NCBI RefSeq assembly: GCF_014235185.1
Contig: NZ_CP060131.1
Span: 5,587,501-5,651,500 of the forward strand
DNA length: 64,000 nt
Source of the DNA: Pseudonocardia petroleophila
GTDB lineage: Bacteria; Actinomycetota; Actinomycetes; Mycobacteriales; Pseudonocardiaceae
Direction of reading: 5' to 3'
The translations under genes were made by a program, and so were the position numbers. Numbering within the stretch: the first letter of the stretch is position 1; every line of letters starts with the position of its first letter. The notes under the pieces were generated by a model, which did no database searches, was not told the origin of the DNA, and saw only the letters and a program-made list of their open reading frames with translations. This document shows, one piece after another, positions 8,031 through 16,422 of this stretch.

Positions 8031-8426
8031 CTACTCCTGCTCGAAGCGGCGCCGGAAGCGCTCTTCCATGCGTCCGGTGAACCCGTTCTTCTCGGGCTCG
8101 GCCTCCGCGCTCGGGGCCGCGCCGGCGGGCGCCTTCCCCGACGAGGTGACGGCGAGCACCGATCCGCCGAGCATCACGACGAATCCCAGGACGCTGAGCA
8201 CGATCAGCGCGACCATCCCGCCGCCGTCGGAGACGGACTGGATGACCACCCCGACCACGAGCATGACGAGACCGAGGGCGAACAGGGCGACGCCCTGCAT
8301 GCGCCTGCGGCGGGTGGGTTTGCGCAACCGACCGCCGCGCACGGTCGATGCGAACTTCGGGTCCTCGGCGTAGAGAGCGCGCTCGATCTGTTCGAGCAGT
8401 CGCTGCTCGTGCTCGGAGAGGGGCAT
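8031..8426 (-). CDS. DUF3040 domain-containing membrane protein
   Basis: Small 131-residue actinobacterial membrane protein of unknown role. The N-terminus MPLSEHEQRLLEQIERAL is the DUF3040 hallmark, followed by a basic patch (RKPTRRRRM, 36-43), two membrane helices (about 44-63 and 69-93) and a soluble acidic tail. The ATG at 8426 has GGAGG about ten bases upstream; the open frame is longer, but family members start here. A related gene (Rv2169c) sits at the same place in M. tuberculosis. Confidence 0.88.
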   Translation of the reverse strand: MPLSEHEQRLLEQIERALYAEDPKFASTVRGGRLRKPTRRRRMQGVALFALGLVMLVVGVVIQSVSDGGGMVALIVLSVLGFVVMLGGSVLAVTSSGKAPAGAAPSAEAEPEKNGFTGRMEERFRRRFEQE

Positions 8427-8756
8427 TACATCGCCTCCGGCACTACGTGTGCTGTTGTCGGTCATCTTCCAGGGTGCCGGAACGACGCGACGAACGCCCG
8501 GGGTGGGCCTCCTGAAGCAGAGGATACGAGCCCGCGGCCCAGTCGACCACCCGCACTCGTCGAGCGGGGGGTTGTGATTCACCGACGGCTCGACGAGGCG
8601 ACCCCATCGGGTGTCCGGCGACCACGCTGCGGAGTGGTTCGACCACCCGGCGCAGTGGACTGCGCCCTCGTCGACCTCCCCGAGGCACCCGGAGGGGGCA
8701 CCGGGCCCGATCACCGGTGACCGGCCGTCACCCACCCCGACGGGAGGTGCCGGGGA
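8427..8756. other. Intergenic region, DUF3040 upstream / methyltransferase downstream
   Basis: 330 nt with no supportable gene. On the minus strand TATCCT (8526-8521) is a possible -10 for the DUF3040 gene. Nearer the methyltransferase end there is a perfect 10-bp palindrome TCACCGGTGA (8711-8720), extended to 18 bp with one mismatched pair, which could be a protein-binding site or part of a terminator. Confidence 0.35.
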
Positions 8757-9527
8757 TCACTCCGGCGAGCGCCGGGCCAGCACGTGCAGCCGTGCCGCGA
8801 GCTCGAGCAGTGCGGGGCGGGCCGCGGCCAGCGCCTCGAGCTCGGCGACCGCGCGGGACGCCGCGGGCCCCCCGTCGCGGACCGAGCCGGGCACCCACCC
8901 GTCGAGCACGCCGTCGCCCTGCACGGTCTCCGGCACGAGCCCGCCCTCGACGAGCAGCGCGTGCAGCTCGGCGGCGTCGAGCCGGCGGCGCAGGGGGTCG
9001 TCCGGGCCGCAGCGGCCGTTCGGGTCGACCAGCAGGGACCGGGCCTCGGCGAGGCGGCCGGCGATCGTGCGCCCGAGCACGGCGGCGTGGCGCCCCGCGA
9101 CCAGCACGGAGACCGCCCCGCCGGGCGCGGTCGCGGCGGCCAGGGCCCGGACGGCGTGCCCGGCGTCGTCGACGACCTCCAGCAGACCGTGGCCGAGCAC
9201 CAGGTCGGCTCCCCCGGCCGGCGCGACGTCGGCGAGCGCGTCGACGTCGCCCTGCACCGGGGTGACCAGCGCGTCGACGCCCGCCTCCCGGGCCCGGCGG
9301 TGCAGCGCGGCGAGGGCGTTGGGGCTGTTGTCGACGACGGTGACGGCGCAGCCCAGACGCGCGAGCGCGACGGCCCACGCCCCGCTGCCCCCGCCGACGT
9401 CGAGCACGTGCGGGACACCGCCACCGGCGGCCGACCGCTGCGCCGCTCGCGCGACCTCGGCCTCCAGCACGCGGTGCACGGGACCCGACGCCGCGGTCCC
9501 CGTCGGGTCGGGCGCGGGCGCATTCAT
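8757..9527 (-). CDS. Class I SAM-dependent methyltransferase
   Basis: 256-residue methyltransferase of unknown substrate. The Rossmann motif I is clear (VLDVGGGSGAWAVALARLG, about residues 42-60), followed by the acidic end of beta-2 (TVVDNSP) and motif II (DLVLGHGLLEVVDD). Gene start taken at the ATG 9527. It diverges from the ParA-like gene with only about 50 nt between the two starts, so they may share control. No domain indicates RNA, lipid or small-molecule specificity. Confidence 0.8.
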   Translation of the reverse strand: MNAPAPDPTGTAASGPVHRVLEAEVARAAQRSAAGGGVPHVLDVGGGSGAWAVALARLGCAVTVVDNSPNALAALHRRAREAGVDALVTPVQGDVDALADVAPAGGADLVLGHGLLEVVDDAGHAVRALAAATAPGGAVSVLVAGRHAAVLGRTIAGRLAEARSLLVDPNGRCGPDDPLRRRLDAAELHALLVEGGLVPETVQGDGVLDGWVPGSVRDGGPAASRAVAELEALAAARPALLELAARLHVLARRSPE

Positions 9528-9583
9528 GTCCAGCCTCACCGGCAGCAGCGTAGTGGGAGCCCCGGAGAGGTAGGTTGATCGCC

Positions 9584-10438
9584 GTGCAGGTCGTCGCCAC
9601 ATTGAGCCTCAAGGGTGGGGTGGGCAAGACCACGGTCGCCCTCGGGCTCGCCGGGGCCGCCCAGCAGCACGGTGTGCGCACCCTGCTGGTCGATCTCGAC
9701 CCCCAGGCCAACGCCACCATCGCCCTCGACGTGGGCGACACCTCCGCGACGATCGCCGACGTCCTCGACGACCCGCGCCGCTCGGTCCTGCGGCGCGCGA
9801 TCGTGACCAGCGGCTGGGGCGACGGGCTCGACGTGCTGGTCGGCGCCGAGCAGACCGAGCGGCACAACCACCCCGACCCCGGCGCGAAGCAGCTCAGCCG
9901 GCTGAGCCGGGCACTGGGCCGGTTGACCGACGACGGCGACCACGACACCGACGATCCCGACCAGGCGGACCACGACCTGGGCCCCTACCGGCTGGTCGTG
10001 ATCGACTGCCCGCCGTCGCTCGGCCAGCTCACCCGCAGCGCGCTCGCCGCCGCGCACCGCGCCGTGCTGGTGACCGACCCGACGATGTTCGCGGTGTCCG
10101 GGGTGCAGCGCGCCTTCGACGCGGTGCAGACCGAGCGCCAGCGCGGCAACCCCGACCTGCAGCCGCTCGGCGTGCTGATCAACCGCGTGCGCCCGCGCAA
10201 CGCCGAGCACGAGTTCCGCGTGGCCGAGCTGCGCGAGCTGTTCGGCCCGCTCGTGTTCAGCGGTGTGCTCCCGGACCGGTCGGCGGTGCAGCAGGCCCAG
10301 GGCGCGTGCGTGCCCATCCAGCGCTGGGACACCCCGGGCGCCCGCGAGGTGTCGGCGGTGTTCACCACGCTGCTGGGCCGGGTGCTGCGCAGCGAGCGCC
10401 GCCCCCGCGCGGCGACGGCGCCGCCGCCCACCCGCTGA
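9584..10438 (+). CDS. ParA/MinD-like ATPase
   Basis: P-loop ATPase with a deviant Walker A (KGGVGKTT, 10-17), a switch region around DLDPQANATIAL and Walker B-like VVIDCPPSLG. About 284 residues from the GTG at 9584; a TTG at 9575 is also possible and lies closer to a GGAGAGG motif. It includes an acidic His/Asp-rich insert near the middle (DDGDHDTDDPDQADHD). No ParB gene or parS-like array is adjacent, so it is likely an orphan chromosomal ParA-like protein positioning some cargo, not the main segregation ATPase. Confidence 0.85.
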   Translation: MQVVATLSLKGGVGKTTVALGLAGAAQQHGVRTLLVDLDPQANATIALDVGDTSATIADVLDDPRRSVLRRAIVTSGWGDGLDVLVGAEQTERHNHPDPGAKQLSRLSRALGRLTDDGDHDTDDPDQADHDLGPYRLVVIDCPPSLGQLTRSALAAAHRAVLVTDPTMFAVSGVQRAFDAVQTERQRGNPDLQPLGVLINRVRPRNAEHEFRVAELRELFGPLVFSGVLPDRSAVQQAQGACVPIQRWDTPGAREVSAVFTTLLGRVLRSERRPRAATAPPPTR

Positions 10439-10444
10439 CGGCCG

Positions 10445-10861
10445 TCACCGCAGCGGGATCGACCCCGCGACCAGCGCGACGAACTGCTCGGACTGCCGGA
10501 GCAGGTCGTCGGCCGCCCGCCGGTCGACCAGCCGGGCGATGCCGGCCTCGGCGGCCGCCCGGGTGTCGGAGCAGGAGGCGAAGAACGCCGCCCACTCCCC
10601 CAGCTCGGGTGCGACGGTGGCCAGCAGGTCCCACGCCCCGCGCGGGGCGCCGCGGCGCGGCTGCGGAGCGGCGCGCACCGCCAGGACGGCGGCCGCCGCC
10701 CGCAGCGAGGCCAGGTAGGCCGCCGGGTAGCGGCGCAGCGGGTCGGTCTCGTGGTGGGCCTCGGCGAGGCCGTCGGCGGCCTGGCGCAGCAGCGCGAGGG
10801 CCGAGCGGGACACCGGGGCCGCACGGGGTGCGGGTACCGGTCGATCGGTCGTGACCGTCAT
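10445..10861 (-). CDS. SAV_6107-family HEPN domain protein
   Basis: 138-residue, mostly helical protein recognised from the family pattern ALALLRQAADGLAEA ... RRYPAAYLASLRAAAAVLA ... APELGEWAAFFASC. HEPN domains often form RNases in defence and stress systems, but the usual RxxxxH active-site motif is not visible here, so catalysis is doubtful. It is downstream of the DUF6504 gene on the same strand (25-nt gap, strong GGAGGAG). The pair sits downstream of a LexA box (11327-11342). The function of this family is not established to my knowledge. Confidence 0.78.
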   Translation of the reverse strand: MTVTTDRPVPAPRAAPVSRSALALLRQAADGLAEAHHETDPLRRYPAAYLASLRAAAAVLAVRAAPQPRRGAPRGAWDLLATVAPELGEWAAFFASCSDTRAAAEAGIARLVDRRAADDLLRQSEQFVALVAGSIPLR

Positions 10862-10886
10862 CGGAGCTCCTCCTCGGTGCTGCTGG

Positions 10887-11204
10887 CTACTCGGCGACCC
10901 GGACCAGGTCCCACACCCCGGGGCCCGCGCGCATGCGCAGCACGAACTCCCGGCCGGGGGCCTCCGGCTCCTCCGCCGACCGCGCCTCGACCCGCCAGCA
11001 GCGCAACCGGTCGCCCCCGACCGGCATGGGCGAGGGGAACGGCCACGGCGACTGCTCGATCCACCGCTCGCGGACGTCGACGACCAGGTAGCGGACCCCG
11101 CGCCGCTCCGGCCTGCGCTGGAACTCGACGGGCTCCCCGTCCTGCCACCGGACCTGGACGGGCGTGGGTTCCCGTGAACGGAACACCCGGCTGAAGGCAC
11201 TCAC
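10887..11204 (-). CDS. DUF6504 family protein
   Basis: 105-residue beta-rich protein with the family pattern PVQVRWQDGEPVEFQ ... YLVVDVRERWIEQSPWPF ... RCWRVEARS ... GVWDLVRVAE. The GTG at 11204 was preferred because GGGAGGAG lies five bases upstream. It leads the two-gene DUF6504-HEPN unit. Its mRNA would begin near a LexA box and contain a strong hairpin (11277-11317). DUF6504 proteins occur near translesion polymerase genes in some actinobacteria as far as I recall, which I could not verify; the molecular function is unknown. Confidence 0.72.
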   Translation of the reverse strand: MSAFSRVFRSREPTPVQVRWQDGEPVEFQRRPERRGVRYLVVDVRERWIEQSPWPFPSPMPVGGDRLRCWRVEARSAEEPEAPGREFVLRMRAGPGVWDLVRVAE

Positions 11205-11276
11205 CTGCACTCCTCCCGACCGGCCTGTTCCGACCGGCTCGTGCTCCGGCCGGTCTGGGCTCCGGCCGGCCCGGCC

Positions 11277-11317
11277 GGTCCGGTGGCTGGGCGCTTCCCC
11301 CGCCCGGCCACCGGACC
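11277..11317 (-). other. Strong hairpin in the DUF6504 leader
   Basis: 11277-11293 and 11301-11317 are complementary over 17 bp with one mismatch (a G-U pair in RNA), with a 7-nt loop. It lies between the LexA box and the DUF6504 start, surrounded by more CCGGCCGG copies that could form alternative pairings. No T-run follows it in either direction. It may be a leader structure or attenuator. Confidence 0.65.
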
Positions 11318-11326
11318 CGCCGATGA

Positions 11327-11342
11327 TCGAACGCATGTTCGA
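11327..11342. promoter_or_regulatory. LexA (SOS) box in DUF6504/GNAT divergent region
   Basis: TCGAACGCATGTTCGA is a perfect match to the mycobacterial SOS box TCGAAC-N4-GTTCGA and to the Gram-positive CGAACRNRYGTTYG core. It is part of a 20-bp palindrome (11325-11344, GATCGAAC-GCAT-GTTCGATC). It lies 122 nt upstream of the DUF6504 start and 90 nt upstream of the GNAT start, so either or both units could be damage-inducible. Confidence 0.85.
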
Positions 11343-11432
11343 TCCCCTCCAGTACAGCTCCCCGGGGCCGCCGCGTCAAGTCGCCGATGGTGCGGCGGGA
11401 CGCGGGGGCGCCCTGCGTGGTCTGATGGCCGG

Positions 11433-12023
11433 GTGACCACCGCACCGGCCCGGCACCTCGTGGAACTGGGGCCGACCGATCTCGCCGCCCGCGTGGACGA
11501 GGCGCTCGCCGTCTACGTGGCGGCGATGGGCTACCCGCCGAGCACCGCCCGGCACCGCCGCACGCTGTGGCTCGACCACGTCCGGCGCCCCGGATGGCGC
11601 GCCGTCGGCTGGCTCGACGACGCCGACCGCCTGCTCGGCGTGGCCTACGGCTACTCCGGCGCGCCCGGACAGTGGTGGTATGAGGAGGTGGCCCGCGGGC
11701 TGCGCAGGCGCCCGGCCGACCGCATCTGGCTCGAGGACTACTTCGAGCTCACCGAGCTCCACGTCCGCCCCGACGCCCAGGGCGGCGGACTCGGCGAGGG
11801 GCTGCTCCGCGCGCTGCTGGCCGGCGCCGCGGCGCGCCGCGTGCTGCTGTCGACGCCCGAGCACGGCGACGGCCCCGTCAACCGGGCCTGGACGCTCTAC
11901 CGGCGCACCGGGTTCTCCGACGTCCTGCGCCAGCACCGCTTCACCGGCGACGCGCGCCCGTTCGCGGTGCTCGGCCGCGAGCTGCCCCTCCCGGCCCCGC
12001 CGACGCCCGCGCCCCCGGGGTGA
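11433..12023 (+). CDS. GNAT-family N-acetyltransferase
   Basis: 196-residue acetyltransferase using acetyl-CoA; acceptor unknown. The GNAT core is seen as ELTELHVRPDAQGGGLGEGLLRAL (motif A with the Q/RxxGxG/A-like loop QGGGLG), followed by RVLLSTPEHGDGPVNRAWTLYRRTGF (motif B). GTG at 11433 chosen over a longer upstream frame. It is divergent from DUF6504-HEPN with a LexA box between. A GNAT gene occupies the equivalent place in M. tuberculosis (Rv2170), directly before lppM, as here. Confidence 0.85.
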   Translation: MTTAPARHLVELGPTDLAARVDEALAVYVAAMGYPPSTARHRRTLWLDHVRRPGWRAVGWLDDADRLLGVAYGYSGAPGQWWYEEVARGLRRRPADRIWLEDYFELTELHVRPDAQGGGLGEGLLRALLAGAAARRVLLSTPEHGDGPVNRAWTLYRRTGFSDVLRQHRFTGDARPFAVLGRELPLPAPPTPAPPG

Positions 12024-12049
12024 CCGCGGGCGGATGGCACGATGACCCG

Positions 12050-12715
12050 ATGCCGTCGTCGCGCCGCCGCCCCTCGCCCGTGGTGCTGCTGGTCACGCTG
12101 CTCGTCGCGCTGCTCGCGCTCTCCGGCTGCGCGCGCGTGCGTGCGGCGCTGGCCGTGCAGCCCGACGACACGGTCCGCGGCGAGATCGTCGTCGCCACCC
12201 CGGAGCAGAGCCCGGAGGACCCGGGCCCGGCCCTCACGGTCCCGGCGGGCCTCGCGTCCTCCGTCGACGTCTCGGAGTACCGCCAGGAGGGCTACGCCGG
12301 CTCGCTCGTGCGCTTCTCCGACCTGACGTTCCCGCAGGTCAGCGAGCTCATCACGGCCGCGGGAGAGCCGGGCGAGCGGGTGCGCCTCGACCTGCGCCGC
12401 GCGGGCAACCGGGTGGTCGTCGACGGGGCGGTGGACCTCACGAGCGTCGACGTCGACCGCTCCGACTTCCAGCTCAAGATCGCGTTCCCCGGCCAGGTGC
12501 TCGACGCCAACGGCGAGGCCGACTCCGGCGAGGTCAGCTGGACCTTCGAGGCGGGCGAGGTCGGCGACATCGAGGCCGTCGTGGCGTTCGACGACCCCGA
12601 CGCCCCCTCCCCGCTGAACTGGAGCATCGGGCTGTTCCTGGTCGTCGCGCTGGCGGCGGGCGCGGTCGTGCTGCTCGCCCGCCGCACCCGCAACCCCCCG
12701 GTGCGGCGGGGCTGA
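12050..12715 (+). CDS. lppM: LppM-family lipoprotein (DUF3153)
   Basis: 221-residue predicted lipoprotein. The signal peptide ends in the lipobox LSGC (about residue 27), followed by an extracellular beta-rich domain, a single C-terminal membrane helix (about 191-210) and a basic tail (RRTRNPPVRRG). This layout matches mycobacterial LppM, a surface-associated protein linked to host-cell phagosome effects in M. tuberculosis, but its role in an environmental actinobacterium is unknown. The ATG at 12050 is preferred to an upstream frame. Its end is 4 nt from the convergent metF end. Confidence 0.82.
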   Translation: MPSSRRRPSPVVLLVTLLVALLALSGCARVRAALAVQPDDTVRGEIVVATPEQSPEDPGPALTVPAGLASSVDVSEYRQEGYAGSLVRFSDLTFPQVSELITAAGEPGERVRLDLRRAGNRVVVDGAVDLTSVDVDRSDFQLKIAFPGQVLDANGEADSGEVSWTFEAGEVGDIEAVVAFDDPDAPSPLNWSIGLFLVVALAAGAVVLLARRTRNPPVRRG

Positions 12716-12719
12716 GCCG

Positions 12720-13613
12720 CTAGGCCACCGGGACGCCGCGGCGGGCGCCGAGGTCGAGCCGCGACACCAGCTCCGACGTCGCCGTGGACCGGTTGAACGT
12801 GTAGAAGTGCAGCCCGCCCACACCCTCGGCGAGCAGGCGCTCGCATAGCTCGGTGGTGAGGTCCATGCCCGCGGCCCGGAACGCGGCCGGGTCGTCGGCG
12901 TAGCGCTCGAGCCGCTCCGCGAGACCGGGGGGCAGCGGGGCGCCGGACAGCTCGGGCCCGCGGTGCAGCGTGCGCACCGTCGTCAGCGGCATGATCCCGG
13001 GCAGCATCGGGACGTCGCAGCCGGCCGCGGCCAGGCGGTCGCGCAGCCGCAGGAAGCCCTCGGGCTCCAGGAACAGCTGCGTGATCGCGAAGTCGGCCCC
13101 GGCCCGGACCTTGGCGATCAGCCGCTCCAGGTCGGAGTCCTCGTCGGGCGAGCGCGGGTGGCCGTAGGGGAACGCGGCCACGCCGACGCAGAAGTCGCCC
13201 AGCCGGCGGGTCAGCGTGACGAGCTCGTCGGCGTAGGTGAGGCCGTCGGGGTGCGCCACCCACTCGCCCAGCGGGTCGCCGGGGGGGTCGCCGCGGACCG
13301 CCAGGATGTTGCGGATGCCCGCCGCCGCGTACTCGGCGATGACGTGGCGCAGCTCGGCCACCGAGTGCGAGACGGCCGTGAGGTGCGCCATCGCGACCAG
13401 GGTGGTCTCCGAGGCGATCCGGCCGGTGGTGCGCACGGTGCGGTCCCGGCTCGACCCGCCCGCGCCGTAGGTGACCGACGCGAACGCCGGGTCGAGCGGC
13501 TCGAGCCGGCGGATCGCCTTCCACAGCTCCGCCTCGCCCACCTCGTCCTTCGGGGGCATGAACTCCACCGAGAACACCGGTCGGTCGCCGCCGATCCGGT
13601 CGGTGATCTTCAT
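12720..13613 (-). CDS. metF: 5,10-methylenetetrahydrofolate reductase
   Basis: FAD enzyme reducing methylene-THF to 5-methyl-THF, the methyl donor for methionine synthesis. 297 residues, usual for MetF. Recognisable blocks are FSVEFMPPKDE near the N-terminus (catalytic Glu region), VTYGAGGSSRDRT, the folate/FAD segment ILAVRGDPPGD and CVGVAAFPYGHP, and the C-terminal GGLHFYTFNRS. ATG at 13613. It diverges from the prenyl synthase gene, the same order as Rv2172c-Rv2173. Confidence 0.96.
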   Translation of the reverse strand: MKITDRIGGDRPVFSVEFMPPKDEVGEAELWKAIRRLEPLDPAFASVTYGAGGSSRDRTVRTTGRIASETTLVAMAHLTAVSHSVAELRHVIAEYAAAGIRNILAVRGDPPGDPLGEWVAHPDGLTYADELVTLTRRLGDFCVGVAAFPYGHPRSPDEDSDLERLIAKVRAGADFAITQLFLEPEGFLRLRDRLAAAGCDVPMLPGIMPLTTVRTLHRGPELSGAPLPPGLAERLERYADDPAAFRAAGMDLTTELCERLLAEGVGGLHFYTFNRSTATSELVSRLDLGARRGVPVA

Positions 13614-13740
13614 CGGATGATCTCCAGGGTGTCGTCGCGCACGGCGCCGAGCCTACGGGGCCGGTCAGTCGGCGCGCCGGGCTCCGGCGCCGCCGTTAGG
13701 CTCGTCGTGTGCCTCCCCGATCGTCAGCCCGGCCGAGCTC

Positions 13741-14850
13741 GTGACCCGCACCGCCCCGGACCGCCTCCACGCCGACGACGACGGTCTCCCCGACGCCGTC
13801 GAGCGGGTGCTGGCGCAGTACCTGCGACGCCGGTGCGCCGAGGCCCGCGACGTCGACGCGGCCTTCGGTGCGGCCACCGACGCGCTCGCCGAGTTCGTGC
13901 TGAGCGGCGGCAAGCGGATCCGTCCGACGTTCGCCTGGTGGGGCTGGCGCGGCGCGGGCGGCTCGCCCGACGGCCCCGAGGCCCCCGCGGTGCTGGAGGC
14001 GATCAGCGCGCTGGAGCTGATCCAGGCCTGCGCCCTCGTGCACGACGACCTGATGGACGCCTCGGCCACGCGGCGCGGCCGTCCGACGGTGCACGTCGAC
14101 TTCGCCCGCCGCCACGCCGAGGCCGGCTGGCGCGGGCGCCCCGCCCGGTTCGGGGCCGCCGCGGCGATCCTGCTCGGTGACCTCGCGCTGGTCTGGGCCG
14201 ACGACCTGTTCCGGTCGGCGGGGCTCCCCCCGGAGGCCGTGCGCCGCGCCGCGCCGCCGTGGGAGGGCATGCGCACCGAGGTGCTCGGCGGCCAGTACCT
14301 CGACGTCCTGCACCAGTCCACCGGCGACGCCTCGCCGCGGGCGGCGCTGCAGGTCGACCGCTACAAGACCGCCGCGTACACCGTCGAGCGCCCGCTGCAC
14401 CTCGGTGCCGCGATCGCCGACGCCTCCCCCGAGCTGACGGCCTGCTACCGGCGCTTCGGCGCCGACATCGGGATCGCCTTCCAGCTGCGCGACGACCTGC
14501 TCGGCGTGTTCGGCGACCCGGCGGTCACCGGCAAGCCCGCGGGCGACGACCTGCGCGAGGGCAAGCGCACGCTGCTGCTCGCCCTCGCCCTGGAGCGCGC
14601 GGCCGAGCAGGGAGCCACCGCGGCGGCCGAGGCGATCGAGACCGCGCTGGGCGACCCCGACCTCGACGTCGACGGCGTCGACCGCGTCCGCGGGCTGCTC
14701 GTCGACCTCGGCGCGGAGCAGGCGGTGGAGCAGCGCATCGCCGCGATGACCGGCTCCGCGCTCGACGCGCTGAGCACCGCCGACATCGAGGAGCCCGCCG
14801 CGACGCGGCTGTCGGAGCTGGCGATCGCGGCCACCCGGCGACGCCGATGA
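13741..14850 (+). CDS. idsA2: Polyprenyl (geranylgeranyl-type) diphosphate synthase
   Basis: Trans-prenyl transferase condensing IPP with allylic diphosphates. 369 residues with the first Asp-rich motif DDLMD (102-106) and second DDLLG (251-255, followed by VFGD), and KRIRP near residue 59 for IPP binding. Synteny matches M. tuberculosis idsA2 (Rv2173), but the next gene here is crtI, overlapping by ATGA, so it probably acts as the GGPP synthase (CrtE) for carotenoids. GTG start at 13741. TAGGCT about 40 nt upstream could be a -10. Confidence 0.92.
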   Translation: MTRTAPDRLHADDDGLPDAVERVLAQYLRRRCAEARDVDAAFGAATDALAEFVLSGGKRIRPTFAWWGWRGAGGSPDGPEAPAVLEAISALELIQACALVHDDLMDASATRRGRPTVHVDFARRHAEAGWRGRPARFGAAAAILLGDLALVWADDLFRSAGLPPEAVRRAAPPWEGMRTEVLGGQYLDVLHQSTGDASPRAALQVDRYKTAAYTVERPLHLGAAIADASPELTACYRRFGADIGIAFQLRDDLLGVFGDPAVTGKPAGDDLREGKRTLLLALALERAAEQGATAAAEAIETALGDPDLDVDGVDRVRGLLVDLGAEQAVEQRIAAMTGSALDALSTADIEEPAATRLSELAIAATRRRR

Positions 14851-16406
14851 GCCTGCGGACGGTGTCGGGACCCACCGACCACGTGGTGGTCGTCGGCGCG
14901 GGGTTCGCCGGTCTCGCCACGGCGCTGCACCTGCTCGGCGCGGGCCGCCGCGTCACGGTCCTGGAGCGCGGCGAGCACCCCGGCGGCCGGGCCGGGCGCC
15001 TGGACCTGCACACCTCCGACGGCACCTACCGGGTCGACACCGGCCCCACCGTGCTGACGATGCCCGAGCTGTTCGCCGAGGCGTTCGCCGCCGTCGGGGA
15101 GAAGCTGGAGGAGCGGCTCGACCTCGTCGAGCTCGATCCCGCCTACCGCACCCACTTCGCCGACGGCTCCACCATCGACGTCCACGCCGACGCCGGGGCG
15201 ATGGAGGCCGAGGTCCGGGCCGTCTGCGGTCCCGAGGCCGCCGCGGGCTACGTCCGGATGCGGGAGTGGCTCACGCAGCTCTACCGCGCCGAGATCGACC
15301 CGTTCATCGGCGCCAACTTCGACTCCCCGCTCAACCTGCTGGGTCCGGACCTGGCCCGCCTGGCCGTGCTGGGCGGGTTCGGCCGGCTCGGCCCGAAGGT
15401 CGAGAAGCTGCTGCCCGACGAGCGGCTGCAGCGGATCTTCTCCTTCCAGGCGCTCTACGCGGGCGTCCCCCCGCAGACCGCGCTCGGTGCCTACGGCGTC
15501 ATCGCCTACATGGACACGATCGCCGGGGTGTTCTTCCCGAAGGGCGGGATGCGGGCGGTCGGGCAGGCGATGGCCGACGCCGCCGTCGCCGCCGGTGCGG
15601 AGATCCACTACGGACGGACGGTCACCGGGCTGGAGCGCGGGGCCGGCCGGATCACCGCCCTGCGCCACCGCCCCACCGACGACCCGGCGGCGGGCACCGA
15701 CCGCACCGCGGCCGACACCGTGGTGCTCACCCCCGACCTGCCCGTCGTCCACGACCTGCTCGGCCGGGCACCGCGGCGGGTCGTGCCGCTGCGCTACTCC
15801 CCCAGCGCCGTCGTGCTGCACGCCGGACTGACGAGCACCCGCACCGAGGCCGCGCACCACACCATCTCCTTCGGCACGAAGTGGCGCGAGACCTTCCGCG
15901 AGATCATCGCCGACGGCCGCCCGATGAGCGATCCGTCACTGCTCATCACCCGCCCCACCGCGACCGACCCCTCGCTCGCCCCCGACGGCCGCGACCTGCT
16001 GTTCGTCCTCGCCCCCTGCCCCAACCTCGACGGCGCGGGCGGGCGGATCGACTGGGAGCGGATCGGCCCGGCCTACCGCGACGAGGTCCTCGGCGTCCTC
16101 GACGCGCGCGGGCACCCCGGGCTCACCGGCATCGCGGGCGACATCGCGGTGTCCGACCTGGTCACGCCGGCCGACTGGGCCGCGCAGGGCATGGCGGCGG
16201 GCACCCCGTTCTCCGCCGCGCACACCTTCGCCCAGACCGGCCCGTTCCGCCCGCGCAACCTGGTCCGCGGCTACGACAACGTCGTGCTGGCCGGCTGCGG
16301 AACCACCCCGGGCGTCGGGATCCCGCCGGTGCTGCTCTCCGGGCGCCTGGCCGCGGCCCGGATCACCGGCGCGACCCCGGGACGCAGGGTCCCGACGGGG
16401 GGCTGA
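14847..16406 (+). CDS. crtI: Phytoene desaturase (CrtI family)
   Basis: FAD-dependent desaturase/isomerase converting phytoene towards lycopene. 519 residues; N-terminal dinucleotide-binding motif VVVVGAGFAGLATALHLL (about 13-30) with VLERGEHPGGRAG, and the C-terminal carotenoid-oxidoreductase block GVGIPPVLLSGRLAA. The start ATG overlaps the prenyl synthase stop, indicating one operon. The cognate phytoene synthase is two genes downstream, with a mannosyltransferase gene in between. Confidence 0.93.
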   Translation: MSLRTVSGPTDHVVVVGAGFAGLATALHLLGAGRRVTVLERGEHPGGRAGRLDLHTSDGTYRVDTGPTVLTMPELFAEAFAAVGEKLEERLDLVELDPAYRTHFADGSTIDVHADAGAMEAEVRAVCGPEAAAGYVRMREWLTQLYRAEIDPFIGANFDSPLNLLGPDLARLAVLGGFGRLGPKVEKLLPDERLQRIFSFQALYAGVPPQTALGAYGVIAYMDTIAGVFFPKGGMRAVGQAMADAAVAAGAEIHYGRTVTGLERGAGRITALRHRPTDDPAAGTDRTAADTVVLTPDLPVVHDLLGRAPRRVVPLRYSPSAVVLHAGLTSTRTEAAHHTISFGTKWRETFREIIADGRPMSDPSLLITRPTATDPSLAPDGRDLLFVLAPCPNLDGAGGRIDWERIGPAYRDEVLGVLDARGHPGLTGIAGDIAVSDLVTPADWAAQGMAAGTPFSAAHTFAQTGPFRPRNLVRGYDNVVLAGCGTTPGVGIPPVLLSGRLAAARITGATPGRRVPTGG

Positions 16407-16422
16407 GCACCGTCATGGCAGC

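Noticed and set aside
9584..10438. Chromosome partition locus (parAB-parS) or origin
   Set aside because: No ParB gene, no parS-like palindromes and no DnaA boxes or dnaA/gyrase genes nearby.
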